Shown here piece after piece: positions 10,585-19,687 of a DNA stretch of 64,000 bases (position 1 is the stretch's first letter; each line of letters opens with the position of its first letter). The notes under the pieces are model-generated. The model was not told the origin of the DNA and did not search any database. It was given only the letters and a program-made list of their open reading frames with translations. The stretch is taken from positions 682,001-746,000 of the forward strand of contig CAVTMP010000004.1 in assembly GCA_963735885.1 (NCBI GenBank), given 5' to 3'. A program made the translations under genes and the position numbers. This DNA comes from JBBSBL01 sp963735885 (GTDB taxonomy: Bacteria > Actinomycetota > Thermoleophilia > Solirubrobacterales > Solirubrobacteraceae).

Positions 10585-12072
10585 TCACGGCCAGCCCCGC
10601 TGCCCCACCGCGAGCTCGACCGCGTCGAGCACGGCGCGGGCCTTCGCCACCGACTCCTCGTACTCGTACTCCGGGCGGGCGTCGGCGACGGTGCCGCCGC
10701 CCGCCTGGACGTGCGCGACCCCGTCCTTGACGACCACGGTGCGGATGTGGATGCAGGTGTCGAGGTCCCCGGTGTAGCTCGCGTAGCCGATCGCGCCGCC
10801 GTAGCCGCCGCGCTGACCGGCTCGAGCTCGTCGATGATCTGCATCGCGCGGACCTTCGGCGCGCCCGAGAGCGTGCCGGCGGGGAGCACCGCGCGCAGCG
10901 CGTCGAGCGCGCCGATCCCGGTCCGCAGGCGTGCCGGCGACCGAGGAGACGATGTGCATCACGTGCGAGTAGCGCTCGATCGCCATCAGCTCCTCGACCT
11001 CGACGGTGCCGTACTCGCACACGCGCCCGACGTCGTTGCGGCCGAGGTCGACGAGCATGACGTGCTCGGCGCGCTCCTTCTGGTCGGCGAGCAGCTCCGC
11101 GGCGAGCGCGGCGTCCTCCTCGGCGCTCGCCCCGCGCGGCTTCGTCCCGGCGATCGGCCGGGTGGACACGCGGCGCCCCTGGACGGTGAGCAGCGGCTCG
11201 GGGCTCGCGCCCGCGATCTCGAAGTCGCCGAAGTCGAGGAAGTACATGTACGGGCTCGGGTTGATCGCCCGCAGCCCGCGGTAGATCGAGAACGCCTCGA
11301 CCGGCACCTCGGCCGACCACCGCTGCGAGGGGACGACCTGGAAGGCGTCGCCGGCGTGGACGTAGCGGACGATGCGCGCCACCATCGCCTCGAACTCCGC
11401 CCGTTCGAGGTTCGAGCGGAACTCGGGCATCGTGCGTCCCCGCGCCGCCGGCCGGCCGGTCCGCGGCACCGGGCCGGCGAGCCGGCGGCGCACCTCGGCG
11501 ATCGCCTCGAGCGCCGCGCGGTAGGAGTCCTCGATGGCGCCGTCCGCGGGGAGCACGTTGGCCAGCACGGTGACCGTGTGCTTGAGGTGGTCGAAGACGA
11601 CGAGCGTGTCGGAGAGCATGAGCGCGAGGTCGGGCAGCCCGAGCGGATCGGGGTTCGGGGGCCCGAGCGGCTCCACGGTCCGGACGAGGTCGTAGCCGAA
11701 GCAGCCGACGGCGCCGCCGGCGAACGGCGGCAGGTCGCCGACCGGGGCGACGTCGTGCGCCCCCGTCGCCCCGGCGGCGATCTCGTAGGGGTCGCCCGGG
11801 TCGCCGAGCGACCAGCGGACGACGTCGCGCGGCCGGAAGCCGATGAACGAGTACCGGCCCACCCGCTGGCCCTGGTCGGCCGACTCGAGCAGGAAGGCCG
11901 GGCCGTCCTCGCGGAGCTTGAGGAAGGCGGAGACCGGCGTCTCGCAGTCCTCGACGAACGTCTCGCGGACCGGGATCAGCGTGTGGCGGCCGGCGAGGTC
12001 CCGGACCTCGTCGAGCGTCGGGGTGACCGCGGCGACGGGCGCCGCGGGATCAGCCGGGCGCGCGACGCTCAT
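10585..12072 (-). CDS. trpE: anthranilate synthase component I (two compensating indels)
   Basis: Converts chorismate plus ammonia to anthranilate. The 495-residue open frame carries the feedback-site LLES motif (near residue 61), PSQRW, AGASPEPLL, TRPIAGTKPRG, LVDLGRNDVGRV and the C-terminal GGAIGYASY and QAGGGTVADS-like blocks. Between about 10812 and 10928 the translation is nonsense: an extra C near 10928 moves the frame, and a missing base near 10811 restores it. The alternate frame over that stretch reads LPAGTLSGAPKVRAMQIIDE, which is the conserved TrpE block. The protein is thus complete in truth but garbled over about 38 residues as given. The start overlaps the end of hisIE by 23 bases. 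Confidence 0.92.
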   Translation of the reverse strand: MSVARPADPAAPVAAVTPTLDEVRDLAGRHTLIPVRETFVEDCETPVSAFLKLREDGPAFLLESADQGQRVGRYSFIGFRPRDVVRWSLGDPGDPYEIAAGATGAHDVAPVGDLPPFAGGAVGCFGYDLVRTVEPLGPPNPDPLGLPDLALMLSDTLVVFDHLKHTVTVLANVLPADGAIEDSYRAALEAIAEVRRRLAGPVPRTGRPAARGRTMPEFRSNLERAEFEAMVARIVRYVHAGDAFQVVPSQRWSAEVPVEAFSIYRGLRAINPSPYMYFLDFGDFEIAGASPEPLLTVQGRRVSTRPIAGTKPRGASAEEDAALAAELLADQKERAEHVMLVDLGRNDVGRVCEYGTVEVEELMAIERYSHVMHIVSSVAGTPADRDRRARRAARGAPRRHALGRAEGPRDADHRRARAGQRGGYGGAIGYASYTGDLDTCIHIRTVVVKDGVAHVQAGGGTVADARPEYEYEESVAKARAVLDAVELAVGQRGWP

Positions 12073-12664
12073 CGAGGACGGCTCCGGCGTCGGCCAGCGC
12101 GAGATCGCGCGAGCGCAGCAGGACGAGCAGGTGATAGAGCAGGTCGGCCGCCTCCTCGGCGACGCGCTCGTCCGGCTCCTCGCGCGCGGCGCGGGCGACC
12201 TCCTCGGCCTCCTCCCGGACCTTGGCCCCCACGCGCGGCGGGTCGGCGAGCAGCGCGGCGGTGTAGGAGCCCTCCGGGCGCTCGCGCGCTCGCTCGCCGA
12301 GCGTGCGCTCGAGGTCCGGCAACGCCTCGTGCGGGGCGCGGGCCTCGGTCTCGCCCTGGTGGAAGCAGGTCCGCGCCCCGGTGTGGCACGCCGGGCCGGC
12401 GGCCTGGACGATCGCGAGCACCGCGTCGCCGTCGCAGTCGACCCGCAGGGCGCGGACCGACTGGGTGTTGCCGCTCGTCGCGCCCTTGTGCCACGGCTCG
12501 CCGCGGGAGCGGCTCCAGAGGTGGACCTCGCCGGTCTCGCGGGTGCGTCGCAGCGCCTCGGCGTTCATGTACGCGAGCGTGAGGACCTCGCCGGTCTCCC
12601 AGTCCTGGACGATGCACGGCACCAGGCCGCGCTCGTCGAAGCGGATCTCGGGGTCGCCGGGCAC
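12050..12664 (-). CDS. hisI: bifunctional phosphoribosyl-AMP cyclohydrolase / phosphoribosyl-ATP pyrophosphatase
   Basis: Carries out steps 2 and 3 of histidine synthesis in one protein (HisIE). The N-terminal HisI half shows VQDWETGEVLTLAYMN, LWSRSRGEPWHKG and the metal Cys/Asp set in VDCDGDAVL and CHTGARTCF. The C-terminal HisE half shows the helical EGSYTAALL, KVREEAEEV and EEAADLLYHLLVLL blocks. I start at GTG 12664, seven bases after a TAAGAT box; a TTG at 12688 preceded by AAGGTGG would add eight residues. It heads the leftward run into trpE with a 23-base overlap, so histidine and tryptophan genes are co-transcribed. hisIE is separated from the other his genes, which are not in this window. 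Confidence 0.93.
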   Translation of the reverse strand: MPGDPEIRFDERGLVPCIVQDWETGEVLTLAYMNAEALRRTRETGEVHLWSRSRGEPWHKGATSGNTQSVRALRVDCDGDAVLAIVQAAGPACHTGARTCFHQGETEARAPHEALPDLERTLGERARERPEGSYTAALLADPPRVGAKVREEAEEVARAAREEPDERVAEEAADLLYHLLVLLRSRDLALADAGAVLDERRAPG

Positions 12665-12671
12665 GGGACGG

Positions 12672-12677
12672 ATCTTA
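12672..12677 (-). promoter_or_regulatory. -10-like box TAAGAT before hisIE
   Basis: TAAGAT on the minus strand ends 7 bases before the GTG at 12664. This is leaderless spacing, and it is the probable promoter of hisIE-trpE-trpG. Confidence 0.4.
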
Positions 12678-12697
12678 GGGTGCCGCAACCCACCTTC

Positions 12698-12703
12698 TAG
12701 GCT
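12698..12703 (+). promoter_or_regulatory. -10-like box TAGGCT before the MFS gene
   Basis: TAGGCT ends 8 bases before the GTG at 12712. There is no Shine-Dalgarno between box and start, consistent with a leaderless transcript. Confidence 0.35.
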
Positions 12704-12711
12704 CGCGGGCT

Positions 12712-13899
12712 GTGCTGCGTCGCCTCGTCCTGCTCGTCTGCGCGGTCCTCTTCGTCGACACGATCTTCTTCGCGGCGATCGCGCCGATCCTGCCCTACTA
12801 CACCGAGCAGCTCGGGCTCAGCAAGGCCGCGGCGGGCATCCTGGCCGCGGCCTATCCCGCCGGGACGCTGCTCTTCGCGATCCCCAGCGGCATCCTCGCC
12901 GCGCGCCTGGGGGTCAAGCCGACGGTGCTCATCGGCCTCAACCTCCTCGGGGCGTCGAGCGTGGTCTTCGCGCTCGCGCAGGACGTCGTGCTGCTCGACG
13001 TGGCGCGGTTCGTCCAGGGTGCCGCCGGGTCGTGCTCGTGGGCGGGCGCGCTCGCCTGGCTCGTCGGCGCGGCGCCGCCGGAGCGGCGCGGGGAGATGAC
13101 CGGGACGGCGCTCGGCGCGGCCATCTTCGGCGCCCTGCTCGGCCCCGCGGTCGGCGGGCTCGCGGTCGCGATCGGCCCCGAGCCCGTGTTCGCCTCGACC
13201 GCGGCGCTCACGCTCGCCCTGTCGGTCTGGGTGGTGCGCACCCCGGCGGCGCAGCCGGGGCGGCGCCAGCCGCTCGCCTTCCTCTTCGCGACGGCGCGCC
13301 GCCCCGCGGTCCTCGGCGCCATGTGGCTCGTCCTGCTCCCCGCCCTGGTCTTCGGCGTGCTCGAGGTCCTCGTGCCGCTGCGCCTGGACACGCTCGGCGC
13401 CGGGACCGCCGCGATCAGCGCGACGTTCGTCGCGTCCGCCGCGCTGGAGGGCGTCATGGCGCGCCGGATCGGACGGGCGTCGGACCGGCGTGGACGTCAC
13501 GCCCCGATCCGCGCCGGGCTGGCCGGCACGATCGTGTTCGCGCTGCTGGCGCCGTGGCTCTCGCCCTGGTGGTTGCTCGCCGGGCTCGTCGTGCTCTCGG
13601 GCGTGGTCTTCGGGATGTTGTTCGCCCCGGCGACCGCGCTGCTCGGCGACGCCGCCGAGGCCGAAGGGCTGGACCTCGGGCTCGCCTACGCGCTCGGCAA
13701 CCTCGCGTGGGCCGGCGGGCAGACGCTCGGCGCCTCCGGCGGGGGCGGCCTCGGCGAGGCCGGGGGTGACGCCGTCCCGTTCACGCTGCTCGCCGTCCTG
13801 CTGGCCGGCACGGTCGTCGCCCTCGGTCGTGTCGCGCCGCGCGCGCGGCTGACCCCGTCGCCGCCCGCGCCCGACCCGCCGGCCGGCCCGGCGGGGTGA
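12712..13899 (+). CDS. MFS transporter
   Basis: A 395-residue inner-membrane protein with about twelve hydrophobic segments in two halves and a cytoplasmic loop near residues 180-195. The loop after TM2 (GILAARLGVKP) and the ARFVQGAAGSCSW segment in TM4 match major facilitator drug/sugar exporters. The second half contains a matching GRASDRRGRHAPIRAG loop. The Pro/Ala tail is low complexity. Substrate is unknown; efflux is the usual role of such stand-alone 12-TM members. It diverges from hisIE. Confidence 0.85.
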   Translation: MLRRLVLLVCAVLFVDTIFFAAIAPILPYYTEQLGLSKAAAGILAAAYPAGTLLFAIPSGILAARLGVKPTVLIGLNLLGASSVVFALAQDVVLLDVARFVQGAAGSCSWAGALAWLVGAAPPERRGEMTGTALGAAIFGALLGPAVGGLAVAIGPEPVFASTAALTLALSVWVVRTPAAQPGRRQPLAFLFATARRPAVLGAMWLVLLPALVFGVLEVLVPLRLDTLGAGTAAISATFVASAALEGVMARRIGRASDRRGRHAPIRAGLAGTIVFALLAPWLSPWWLLAGLVVLSGVVFGMLFAPATALLGDAAEAEGLDLGLAYALGNLAWAGGQTLGASGGGGLGEAGGDAVPFTLLAVLLAGTVVALGRVAPRARLTPSPPAPDPPAGPAG

Positions 13900-13915
13900 G
13901 CGGCGCGCCGGTCCG

Positions 13916-15079
13916 CTACGCCGCCACCACGGGTGCCGGCGCCGGCACGGCCGCGGGCGGGCCCGGGGTCTCCGCGAACGACGGCGGCGCCTGGTCCAGG
14001 TACCAGCCGAACGCGCGGTCGACGAGGCGCCGGCGGCCCAGCACGCGCAGCAGCGCGGTGAGCACCCGGGGCGGCAGGGCGGGGATCGCCCGCTGGAGGC
14101 CCAGGGCGAGGCGGAACGCCGGCGCGTGCGCGGCGCTGAAGCGCGTGTAGCGCGCCAGCGCCGCCTCCCGCGAGCGCTCGCCGGCGAGCGCGGCGCGGAT
14201 CTCGCGGCCCGCGGCGATGCCGAAGTAGAAGGCGGAGCGGATGCCCTCGCCCGAGAGCGGGAAGCAGTGGCCGGCGCTGTCGCCGACGAAGAAGACCTCG
14301 CCGTCGCCGGCGTCGCGCAGGCGGTGGGGGAACCAGTTCCCCTGCCAGGCCACCGCCTCGGCGCCGAGGCGGGCGGCGAGGTCGCGGGTGGGCTCCTTGA
14401 CGCGGTCGCGCGGCTCGTAGCTCCCGATCCCCACACGTCGCTCCCCGCCGGCCGGCACGCTCCAGCCATAGCCGCGACGGACGAGCGAGCGGTCGACCCA
14501 GACCTCGAGGTCGACGCCGCGTCGGTCGCGGGGATGGACCTCCAGGCCACGGGAGAGCGGCGCCGCGGGCGGCTGGTAGCCCTCGCGGGCGAGCACGCGG
14601 CGCCAGCCCAGGGCATCCACGACGATCGGGGCCCGCAGCGTGCCGCGGTCGGTGCGGACCGGGATGCTCCCGCCGGCCTCGCGCGCCCCCCGGCCCTCCA
14701 CCTTCGCGGTCTCGAACCGCGCCTCGGCGCACTGCGACCACAGCCCCGCGCAGAGCTCGCGGTAGTCGAAGGAGGACCAGCTCCACGGGAGCCGGAAGCG
14801 CACGGCGCCGTGGGGCGTGGCGAAGCGCATGCAGGGGATCTCCTGCCGGATCGCGGTCTCGACGCCCATCGCCCGGAGCCACGGCGTCGGCGCCGCGCAG
14901 GCGGAGGTCTGCCGCTCGCCGATCGCGTAGCGGTCGATCACCAGGACCTCGGCACCGGCGCCGGCCAGCTCGCGGGCCACGGCCAGGCCGGCGAAGCTCG
15001 CGCCGCAGACCAGGACGTCGGCTCGCTCGCCCTCCAGCGAGGTCCGCTCGGCGCCGCGGGCCGTCGCGCGGCGCGTCAC
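13916..15079 (-). CDS. FAD-dependent geranylgeranyl-reductase/cyclase-like oxidoreductase
   Basis: A 387-residue flavoprotein. An N-terminal FAD-binding GxGxxG-like loop (VCGASFAGLAVARE) and a second FAD motif, GDSAGHCFPLSGEGI near residue 285, place it in the geranylgeranyl reductase/lycopene cyclase superfamily. The GTG start overlaps the phytoene synthase stop as GTGA, so both are made together and probably act on the same isoprenoid or carotenoid chain. The sequence cannot separate saturation of a prenyl chain from cyclisation of lycopene. The C-terminus is Pro/Ala-rich and variable. Confidence 0.85.
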   Translation of the reverse strand: MTRRATARGAERTSLEGERADVLVCGASFAGLAVARELAGAGAEVLVIDRYAIGERQTSACAAPTPWLRAMGVETAIRQEIPCMRFATPHGAVRFRLPWSWSSFDYRELCAGLWSQCAEARFETAKVEGRGAREAGGSIPVRTDRGTLRAPIVVDALGWRRVLAREGYQPPAAPLSRGLEVHPRDRRGVDLEVWVDRSLVRRGYGWSVPAGGERRVGIGSYEPRDRVKEPTRDLAARLGAEAVAWQGNWFPHRLRDAGDGEVFFVGDSAGHCFPLSGEGIRSAFYFGIAAGREIRAALAGERSREAALARYTRFSAAHAPAFRLALGLQRAIPALPPRVLTALLRVLGRRRLVDRAFGWYLDQAPPSFAETPGPPAAVPAPAPVVAA

Positions 15080-15945
15080 GAGGAGCCGCGCAGGCCGTGG
15101 GCCACGGCGCCCGCGAGGGCCCAGGGCGGAAGGCTCGTGCGCCGCCGCAGCACGTCGAAGCCGATCGCCTCGACCCGGTCGAGCACCCCGACGTAGACGG
15201 CGCGCGCCAGCGCGATGCCCCGCCGCACCTGCGGGGCGACCGCGGCGCCGCCGGGCTCGCCGTCGGCGAACAGCGCCCGCGCTCGCGCCACCTGCTCGGC
15301 GACCAGCGCGCGGAACGCCGGCGTCGCGCGACCGTGGGCGATGTCGTCCTCCCGGACCCCGTGGCGCCGGCGGTCCTCCTCCGGCAGGTAGAGCCGGTCG
15401 AGCGCGAAGTCCTCGCGCACGTCGCGGATGAAGTTCGTGAGCTGGAAGGCCAGCCCGAGCCGCGCGAAGCTCTCGTGGCGCTCGGGCGGCGCGCCCAGCA
15501 GCGGCGCCATGATGCGCCCCACCGAGCCGGCGCTGCCCTCCATGTAGCCGACGAGCTCGTCCCAGTCGGCGATGCGCACGGGGCCGCAGTCGGCCCGCAT
15601 CGAGCGCATGTAGACGCTGAGCTCGCCGAGCGGGAGGTCGTGGCGGTGGCCGGCGTCGATCAGCGCGACGACCGCCGGGTGCCCGGATCCGCCGGCGGCC
15701 ACCCCGTCGCTCAGCTCCCCCTCGAGCCGGTCGAGCGCGGCCCGGCGCGCCGCCGGATCCGCCGGCCGGCGCGGGCCGTCGACGATCTCGTCCGCGGTCC
15801 GCACGAACCCGTAGAGGGCGTGGACGGCGGGCCGCACGTCGACCGGCAGCCGGCGCGTCGCCCAGTAGTAGGTCGGGTCGTGGCGCCGGTGCATGCGCCG
15901 GCACGCCTCGTACGCGGCGTGGAGCCGCGGGTCGATCTCGTCCAT
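15076..15945 (-). CDS. crtB: phytoene/squalene synthase family protein
   Basis: Head-to-head prenyl synthase, about 289 residues from ATG 15945. The two Mg-binding Asp clusters are visible as DEIVD (residues 43-47) and DVREDFALDR in the middle, with NFIRD between. ATG 15945 is preceded by CGAGGCGAG; an in-frame ATG at 15963 would add six residues. It overlaps the following flavoprotein gene. Two geranylgeranyl diphosphates to phytoene is the usual reaction in a carotenoid context; squalene or hydroxysqualene synthesis is the alternative. A CrtI-like gene lies about 10 kb away at 25828-27294. Confidence 0.88.
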   Translation of the reverse strand: MDEIDPRLHAAYEACRRMHRRHDPTYYWATRRLPVDVRPAVHALYGFVRTADEIVDGPRRPADPAARRAALDRLEGELSDGVAAGGSGHPAVVALIDAGHRHDLPLGELSVYMRSMRADCGPVRIADWDELVGYMEGSAGSVGRIMAPLLGAPPERHESFARLGLAFQLTNFIRDVREDFALDRLYLPEEDRRRHGVREDDIAHGRATPAFRALVAEQVARARALFADGEPGGAAVAPQVRRGIALARAVYVGVLDRVEAIGFDVLRRRTSLPPWALAGAVAHGLRGSS

Positions 15946-16030
15946 CTCGCCTCGGGGGTGCATACGGATCCGAACCGAGGGCGGGACGCACGCCGGCGGC
16001 GCCGTCGGTCCGGCTGGCATCCTGCCAGAG

Positions 16031-16963
16031 GTGACCGCCCTCCTCGACCGCGACCTCGTCTACGTGACGGGCAAGGGCGGTGTCGGCAAGAGCACCGTGG
16101 CGGCGGCGGTCGCGTTCGCCGCCGCCGCCCGCGGCCGCCGGGCCGTCCTCTGCGAGGTGGCCGAGCAGACGCGGCTCGGGCGGCTGCTCGGCCGCGAGGA
16201 CGTGGGCCCGGGCAGCGAGACCCCGATCGCCGACGGCGTGCACGCCACGTCGATCGACCCCCAGGCGGCGCTCGAGGAGTGGCTCGCCACCCAGATCGGG
16301 GGCCCGCTCGTCCGCGTCCTGGCCCAGAGCCGGGCGTTCTCCTACTTCGTGGCCGCGGCGCCCGGCGCCAAGGAGCTCGTGACGATCACCAAGGCGTGGG
16401 AGCTCGCGCAGCCACGACGCTGGGATCGCGGCGCGGAGGGGTACGACCTCGTGGTCGTCGACGCCCCGGCGTCCGGGCACGGCATCGGGATGCTGCGCAC
16501 GCCGCGGACCTTCGCCGAGATCGCGCGGGTCGGGCCGATCCGGACTCAGGCCGACCGGGTGTCGGACTTCCTCCGCGACCCGGCGCGCGCCGGCTACGTC
16601 GCCGTGGCCACGCCCGAGGAGATGCCGGTGAGCGAGACGCTCGAGCTCGAGGGTCGGCTGCCCGACGCGATCGGTTGCCCGCTGGACGCGATCGTCGTCA
16701 ACGGCCTCTACCCGCGGCGCTTCACGGCGCGCGAGGTCGAACGGGTGCGCGAGGCCACCGCCGCGGGGTCGCCGGCGGTGCGGGCGGCCGGCACCGCGGC
16801 GCGCGCCCAGGCCGCCCGGGTCCAGGCCCAGCAGGGCCAGCTCCGCCGCCTGCGGCGCGCGGCCCGCGCGCCGGTGCTCACCCTGCCGTTCCTGTTCCGC
16901 GGCGCGCTCGACCTCGCCGCGGTCGGCGAGCTCGCCCCGGAGCTCGCCTCGGGTCTGCCGTGA
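16031..16963 (+). CDS. ArsA-family anion-transporting ATPase (single domain)
   Basis: A 310-residue P-loop ATPase of the ArsA/Get3 group. It has a deviant Walker A, GKGGVGKST, near residues 13-21, a switch segment VVVDAPASGHGIGML, and a C-terminal coiled region rich in Arg/Gln. Actinobacterial genomes often carry two such genes side by side; here only one copy is present and no arsB, arsC or arsR is near. The GTG start at 16031 is 85 bases from the divergent phytoene synthase start. Arsenite pumping is unlikely without a partner; a targeting or chaperone-like role is possible but not shown. Confidence 0.85.
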   Translation: MTALLDRDLVYVTGKGGVGKSTVAAAVAFAAAARGRRAVLCEVAEQTRLGRLLGREDVGPGSETPIADGVHATSIDPQAALEEWLATQIGGPLVRVLAQSRAFSYFVAAAPGAKELVTITKAWELAQPRRWDRGAEGYDLVVVDAPASGHGIGMLRTPRTFAEIARVGPIRTQADRVSDFLRDPARAGYVAVATPEEMPVSETLELEGRLPDAIGCPLDAIVVNGLYPRRFTAREVERVREATAAGSPAVRAAGTAARAQAARVQAQQGQLRRLRRAARAPVLTLPFLFRGALDLAAVGELAPELASGLP

Positions 16964-16988
16964 GCGCCGCCGCCCGGCGGCGGGCCCG

Positions 16989-18329
16989 GTGACGGCGGCC
17001 GGCCGGCGGTGGGCGCCGCGCCGCTCGCCCTACGACCGCGACATCCTGCGGCTCGCCGTGCCGGCCCTCGGCGCGCTCGCCGCGGAGCCGCTCTACCTGC
17101 TCGTCGACACGGCGATCGTCGGGCACCTCGGGACGCCGCAGCTCGCCGCGCTGGCCATCGCGGGGACGCTCCTGACCGGCGCGTTCACGCTGTTCAACTT
17201 CCTGGCCTACGGGACGACGGCGCAGGTCGCGCGGCTCGTCGGCGCCGGTCGCACGCGGGCGGCCGGCGGCCTCGCGGCACAGGCCTTCTGGCTCGCGCTC
17301 GGCATCGGCGCCGCGCTCGTCGTGCTCGCCGTGGCGCTGGCCGAGCCCGCCGTCACGCTGATGGGCGGCACCGGGCGCACGGCGCACTACGCCGTCGCCT
17401 ACATGCGGATCGCCGCCCTCGGGCTGCCGTTCGCCCTCGTCGCCCTCGCCGGCCAGGGCTACCTCCGCGGCGTCGCCGACCTCCGCACGCCGCTCGTCAT
17501 CGTGATCGCCGCCAACGTCGCGAACGTCGTCCTCGAGGTCTGGCTGGTCTACGGCCTGCGCCGGGGCATCGAGGGCTCGGCCGCGGGCACGGCGATCGCC
17601 CAGGCGGGCATGGGCGCCGCGTTCGCCTGGTTCCTCCTCCACGCGCCCGCGACGGACCGTCGCCCGCGCCGGGCGGCGATGCGGCCGCTGGTGCGGATCG
17701 GCGGCGAGATCTTCGTGCGCACCGGCGCGCTGTACGCCGCCTTCATCGTCGCGGGAGCGGTGCTGGCCCGCATCGGCGCCGCCTCCCTCGCGGCCCACCA
17801 GGTCGCCTTCCAGCTCTGGACCTTCCTCGCCCTGGTGCTCGACGCCATCGCCATCGCCGGCCAGGTCCTCGTCGGCCAGGCGCTCGGCGCCGGCGACGCC
17901 GCCGGGGCGCGCGCCGCCGCGCGCCGCATGATCGGCTGGTCGGTCGCGCTCGGCGCGGCCTTCGCGGCGGCGCTCCTCGTCCTCGTCGACGTGCTGCCGG
18001 CGGCGTTCACCGACGACCCCGCCGTGATCGACCGCGCGCAGGCGATCTGGCCGCTCTTCGCACTCATGCAGCCGGCCAACGGCGCGGTGTTCGCGCTCGA
18101 CGGCATCCTCATCGGGGCGGGCGACACCCGCTTCCTGATGTGGTCGATGCTCGGCGCGGCGCTCGGCGTCTTCGCGCCGATCGCCCTCGGCTCGCTCGCC
18201 TTCGGCTGGGGGATCGTCGGCGTGTGGGTCGGGCTCTGCGGCCTCATCGCCGCCCGCCTGCTCGCCACCGGGCTGCGCTTCCGCGGATCCCGGTGGGCGG
18301 TCACCGGCGCGGCGCGGGCGACCGCGTAG
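16989..18329 (+). CDS. MATE family efflux transporter (DinF-like)
   Basis: A 446-residue protein with twelve hydrophobic segments. The LVDTAIVGHLGTPQLAALAIA stretch in TM1-2 and the GYLRGVADLRTP loop are typical of the DinF branch of multidrug and toxic compound extrusion transporters, which use a Na+ or H+ gradient. It starts with GTG 25 bases after the ArsA gene and is probably co-transcribed. The substrate is unknown. Confidence 0.9.
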   Translation: MTAAGRRWAPRRSPYDRDILRLAVPALGALAAEPLYLLVDTAIVGHLGTPQLAALAIAGTLLTGAFTLFNFLAYGTTAQVARLVGAGRTRAAGGLAAQAFWLALGIGAALVVLAVALAEPAVTLMGGTGRTAHYAVAYMRIAALGLPFALVALAGQGYLRGVADLRTPLVIVIAANVANVVLEVWLVYGLRRGIEGSAAGTAIAQAGMGAAFAWFLLHAPATDRRPRRAAMRPLVRIGGEIFVRTGALYAAFIVAGAVLARIGAASLAAHQVAFQLWTFLALVLDAIAIAGQVLVGQALGAGDAAGARAAARRMIGWSVALGAAFAAALLVLVDVLPAAFTDDPAVIDRAQAIWPLFALMQPANGAVFALDGILIGAGDTRFLMWSMLGAALGVFAPIALGSLAFGWGIVGVWVGLCGLIAARLLATGLRFRGSRWAVTGAARATA

Positions 18330-18338
18330 CCCGGGGCC

Positions 18339-18725
18339 TCAGGCGCCGTGCGCCAGGGCCAGGCCGAGCCAGACGATCGCGAGGGAGACCACGAAGATCG
18401 CGGCCTCCAGCGCGTGCATCGTCGGTCGGCGCATGTGCCAGACCACGAGGGCCGCGACGAGGGCGACGAGGCCGAGCTTGAGCTGCAGCGTGGGGTCGTC
18501 CCAGAGCCGGAGGTGCGAGGCCATCGCGCCGCCGGTGGCGAGCAGCACGCCGATCGCGACGAGCGTCCCGTAGCCGAAGCGGCGCGCGATCGCGCGCAGC
18601 CGCTCGCGATCCGGGGAGCGACGCTCCACCGGCACGACGGCGACGGCGAGCAGCAGCTGGCCGCCGACGAAGAACGCCATCGCGATCACGTGCAGCCAGC
18701 GGATGGCCGGCCAGAGCTCACCCAT
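18339..18725 (-). CDS. CopD/DUF2269-like small integral membrane protein
   Basis: A 128-residue protein starting at ATG 18725 with four hydrophobic segments (about residues 7-28, 49-68, 79-97 and 105-125). The first helix, with IRWLHVIAMAFFVGGQLLLA, has the His-containing pattern of CopD-like or UPF0093-like membrane proteins, some of which bind haem or copper. It lies downstream of era on the same strand. No catalytic assignment is possible from sequence. Confidence 0.7.
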   Translation of the reverse strand: MGELWPAIRWLHVIAMAFFVGGQLLLAVAVVPVERRSPDRERLRAIARRFGYGTLVAIGVLLATGGAMASHLRLWDDPTLQLKLGLVALVAALVVWHMRRPTMHALEAAIFVVSLAIVWLGLALAHGA

Positions 18726-18808
18726 GGCCGCGCGCGCCCTCGGCCCGCTCGAGCGCTTCGGCCAGGGCGGCGAGCGGCCGCTCCATCGTGCGCCGGACCC
18801 TCGCCGCC

Positions 18809-19687
18809 CTACTCGATGCCGAGCCGGTCGAGCAGCCGGTCGTCGGCCCGCCAGCCGCGTCGGACCCGGACGGCGAGCTCGAGATGCACCCGGCGCCCGA
18901 CGCGCCGCTCGATCTGCCGCCGCGAGGCGGTGCCGATGGCCTTGACCATCCGCCCGCCCGACCCGATGAGGATCCGCTTCTGGGACTCGGTCTCCACCCA
19001 CACCGACGCGTGGACGGCGACGAGGTCGGCGCGCCGCTCCTCGACCTCGTCCACCTCGACCTCCACCGAGTGCGGCACCTCCTGGCGGGTCCGCAGCAGC
19101 ACCTGCTCGCGCACGAGCTCGGCGAGCGCGATCGACTCCTCCTGGTCGGTCCGCTCCCCGGCGGGGAACAGGAACGGACCCTCGGGCAGCGTGGCGGCCA
19201 GGCCCTCGACCAGCGGCCCGAGACCGCGCCGCGTTCGCGCCGAGACGGGATAGACCGAGTCCCCGACCTCGAGCTCGGCGGCCGCCGCGAGCGCGGCGAG
19301 CACGCCGGCCTCGGCGCAGCGGTCGACCTTGTTGACGGCCACGCAGACGGGAAGGCCGGCTCGGGCCAGCAGGCCGGCGATGAAGCGGTCGCCCGGGCCC
19401 ACGCCCTGCTCGGCGTTGACCACGAGGAGCGCCCCGTCGGCGTCCGCGAGCTCGCGCTCGACGCGGCGCTGCATCCGCTTGGTGAGCGCGTCGCGCGGGC
19501 GCTGGACGCCGGGGAGGTCGACCAGGACGAGCTGCCAGTCCGGCGTCGTCGCGACGCCCCGGATCGCCCGGCGCGTGGTCTGCGGCTTCTCGGAGACGAT
19601 CGCGACCTTCTCGCCGACCACCGCGTTGACGAGCGTGGACTTCCCGACGTTCGGCCGGCCGGCCAGGGCGACGAACCCGCTGCGCAT
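18809..19687 (-). CDS. era: GTPase Era
   Basis: Ribosome-assembly GTPase that binds the 3' end of 16S rRNA. In 292 residues it shows the G1 loop GRPNVGKST (residues 10-18), the G3 DLPGVQ, the G4 NKVD, and a C-terminal KH domain with the GSGGRMVKAIG turn. The ATG at 19687 overlaps the ybeY stop by one base (TGATG). It belongs to the yqeY-phoH-ybeY-era run, a classic ribosome-maturation cluster. Confidence 0.97.
   Translation of the reverse strand: MRSGFVALAGRPNVGKSTLVNAVVGEKVAIVSEKPQTTRRAIRGVATTPDWQLVLVDLPGVQRPRDALTKRMQRRVERELADADGALLVVNAEQGVGPGDRFIAGLLARAGLPVCVAVNKVDRCAEAGVLAALAAAAELEVGDSVYPVSARTRRGLGPLVEGLAATLPEGPFLFPAGERTDQEESIALAELVREQVLLRTRQEVPHSVEVEVDEVEERRADLVAVHASVWVETESQKRILIGSGGRMVKAIGTASRRQIERRVGRRVHLELAVRVRRGWRADDRLLDRLGIE

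Noticed and set aside
10585..12664. Trp leader peptide/attenuator before trpE
   Set aside because: trpE overlaps the end of hisIE, so there is no leader region and no Trp-rich short peptide.
18718..18786. 22-codon reading frame between era and the CopD-like gene whose TGA overlaps the next start
   Set aside because: It could couple translation, but it is too short to support without conservation. It may be chance.
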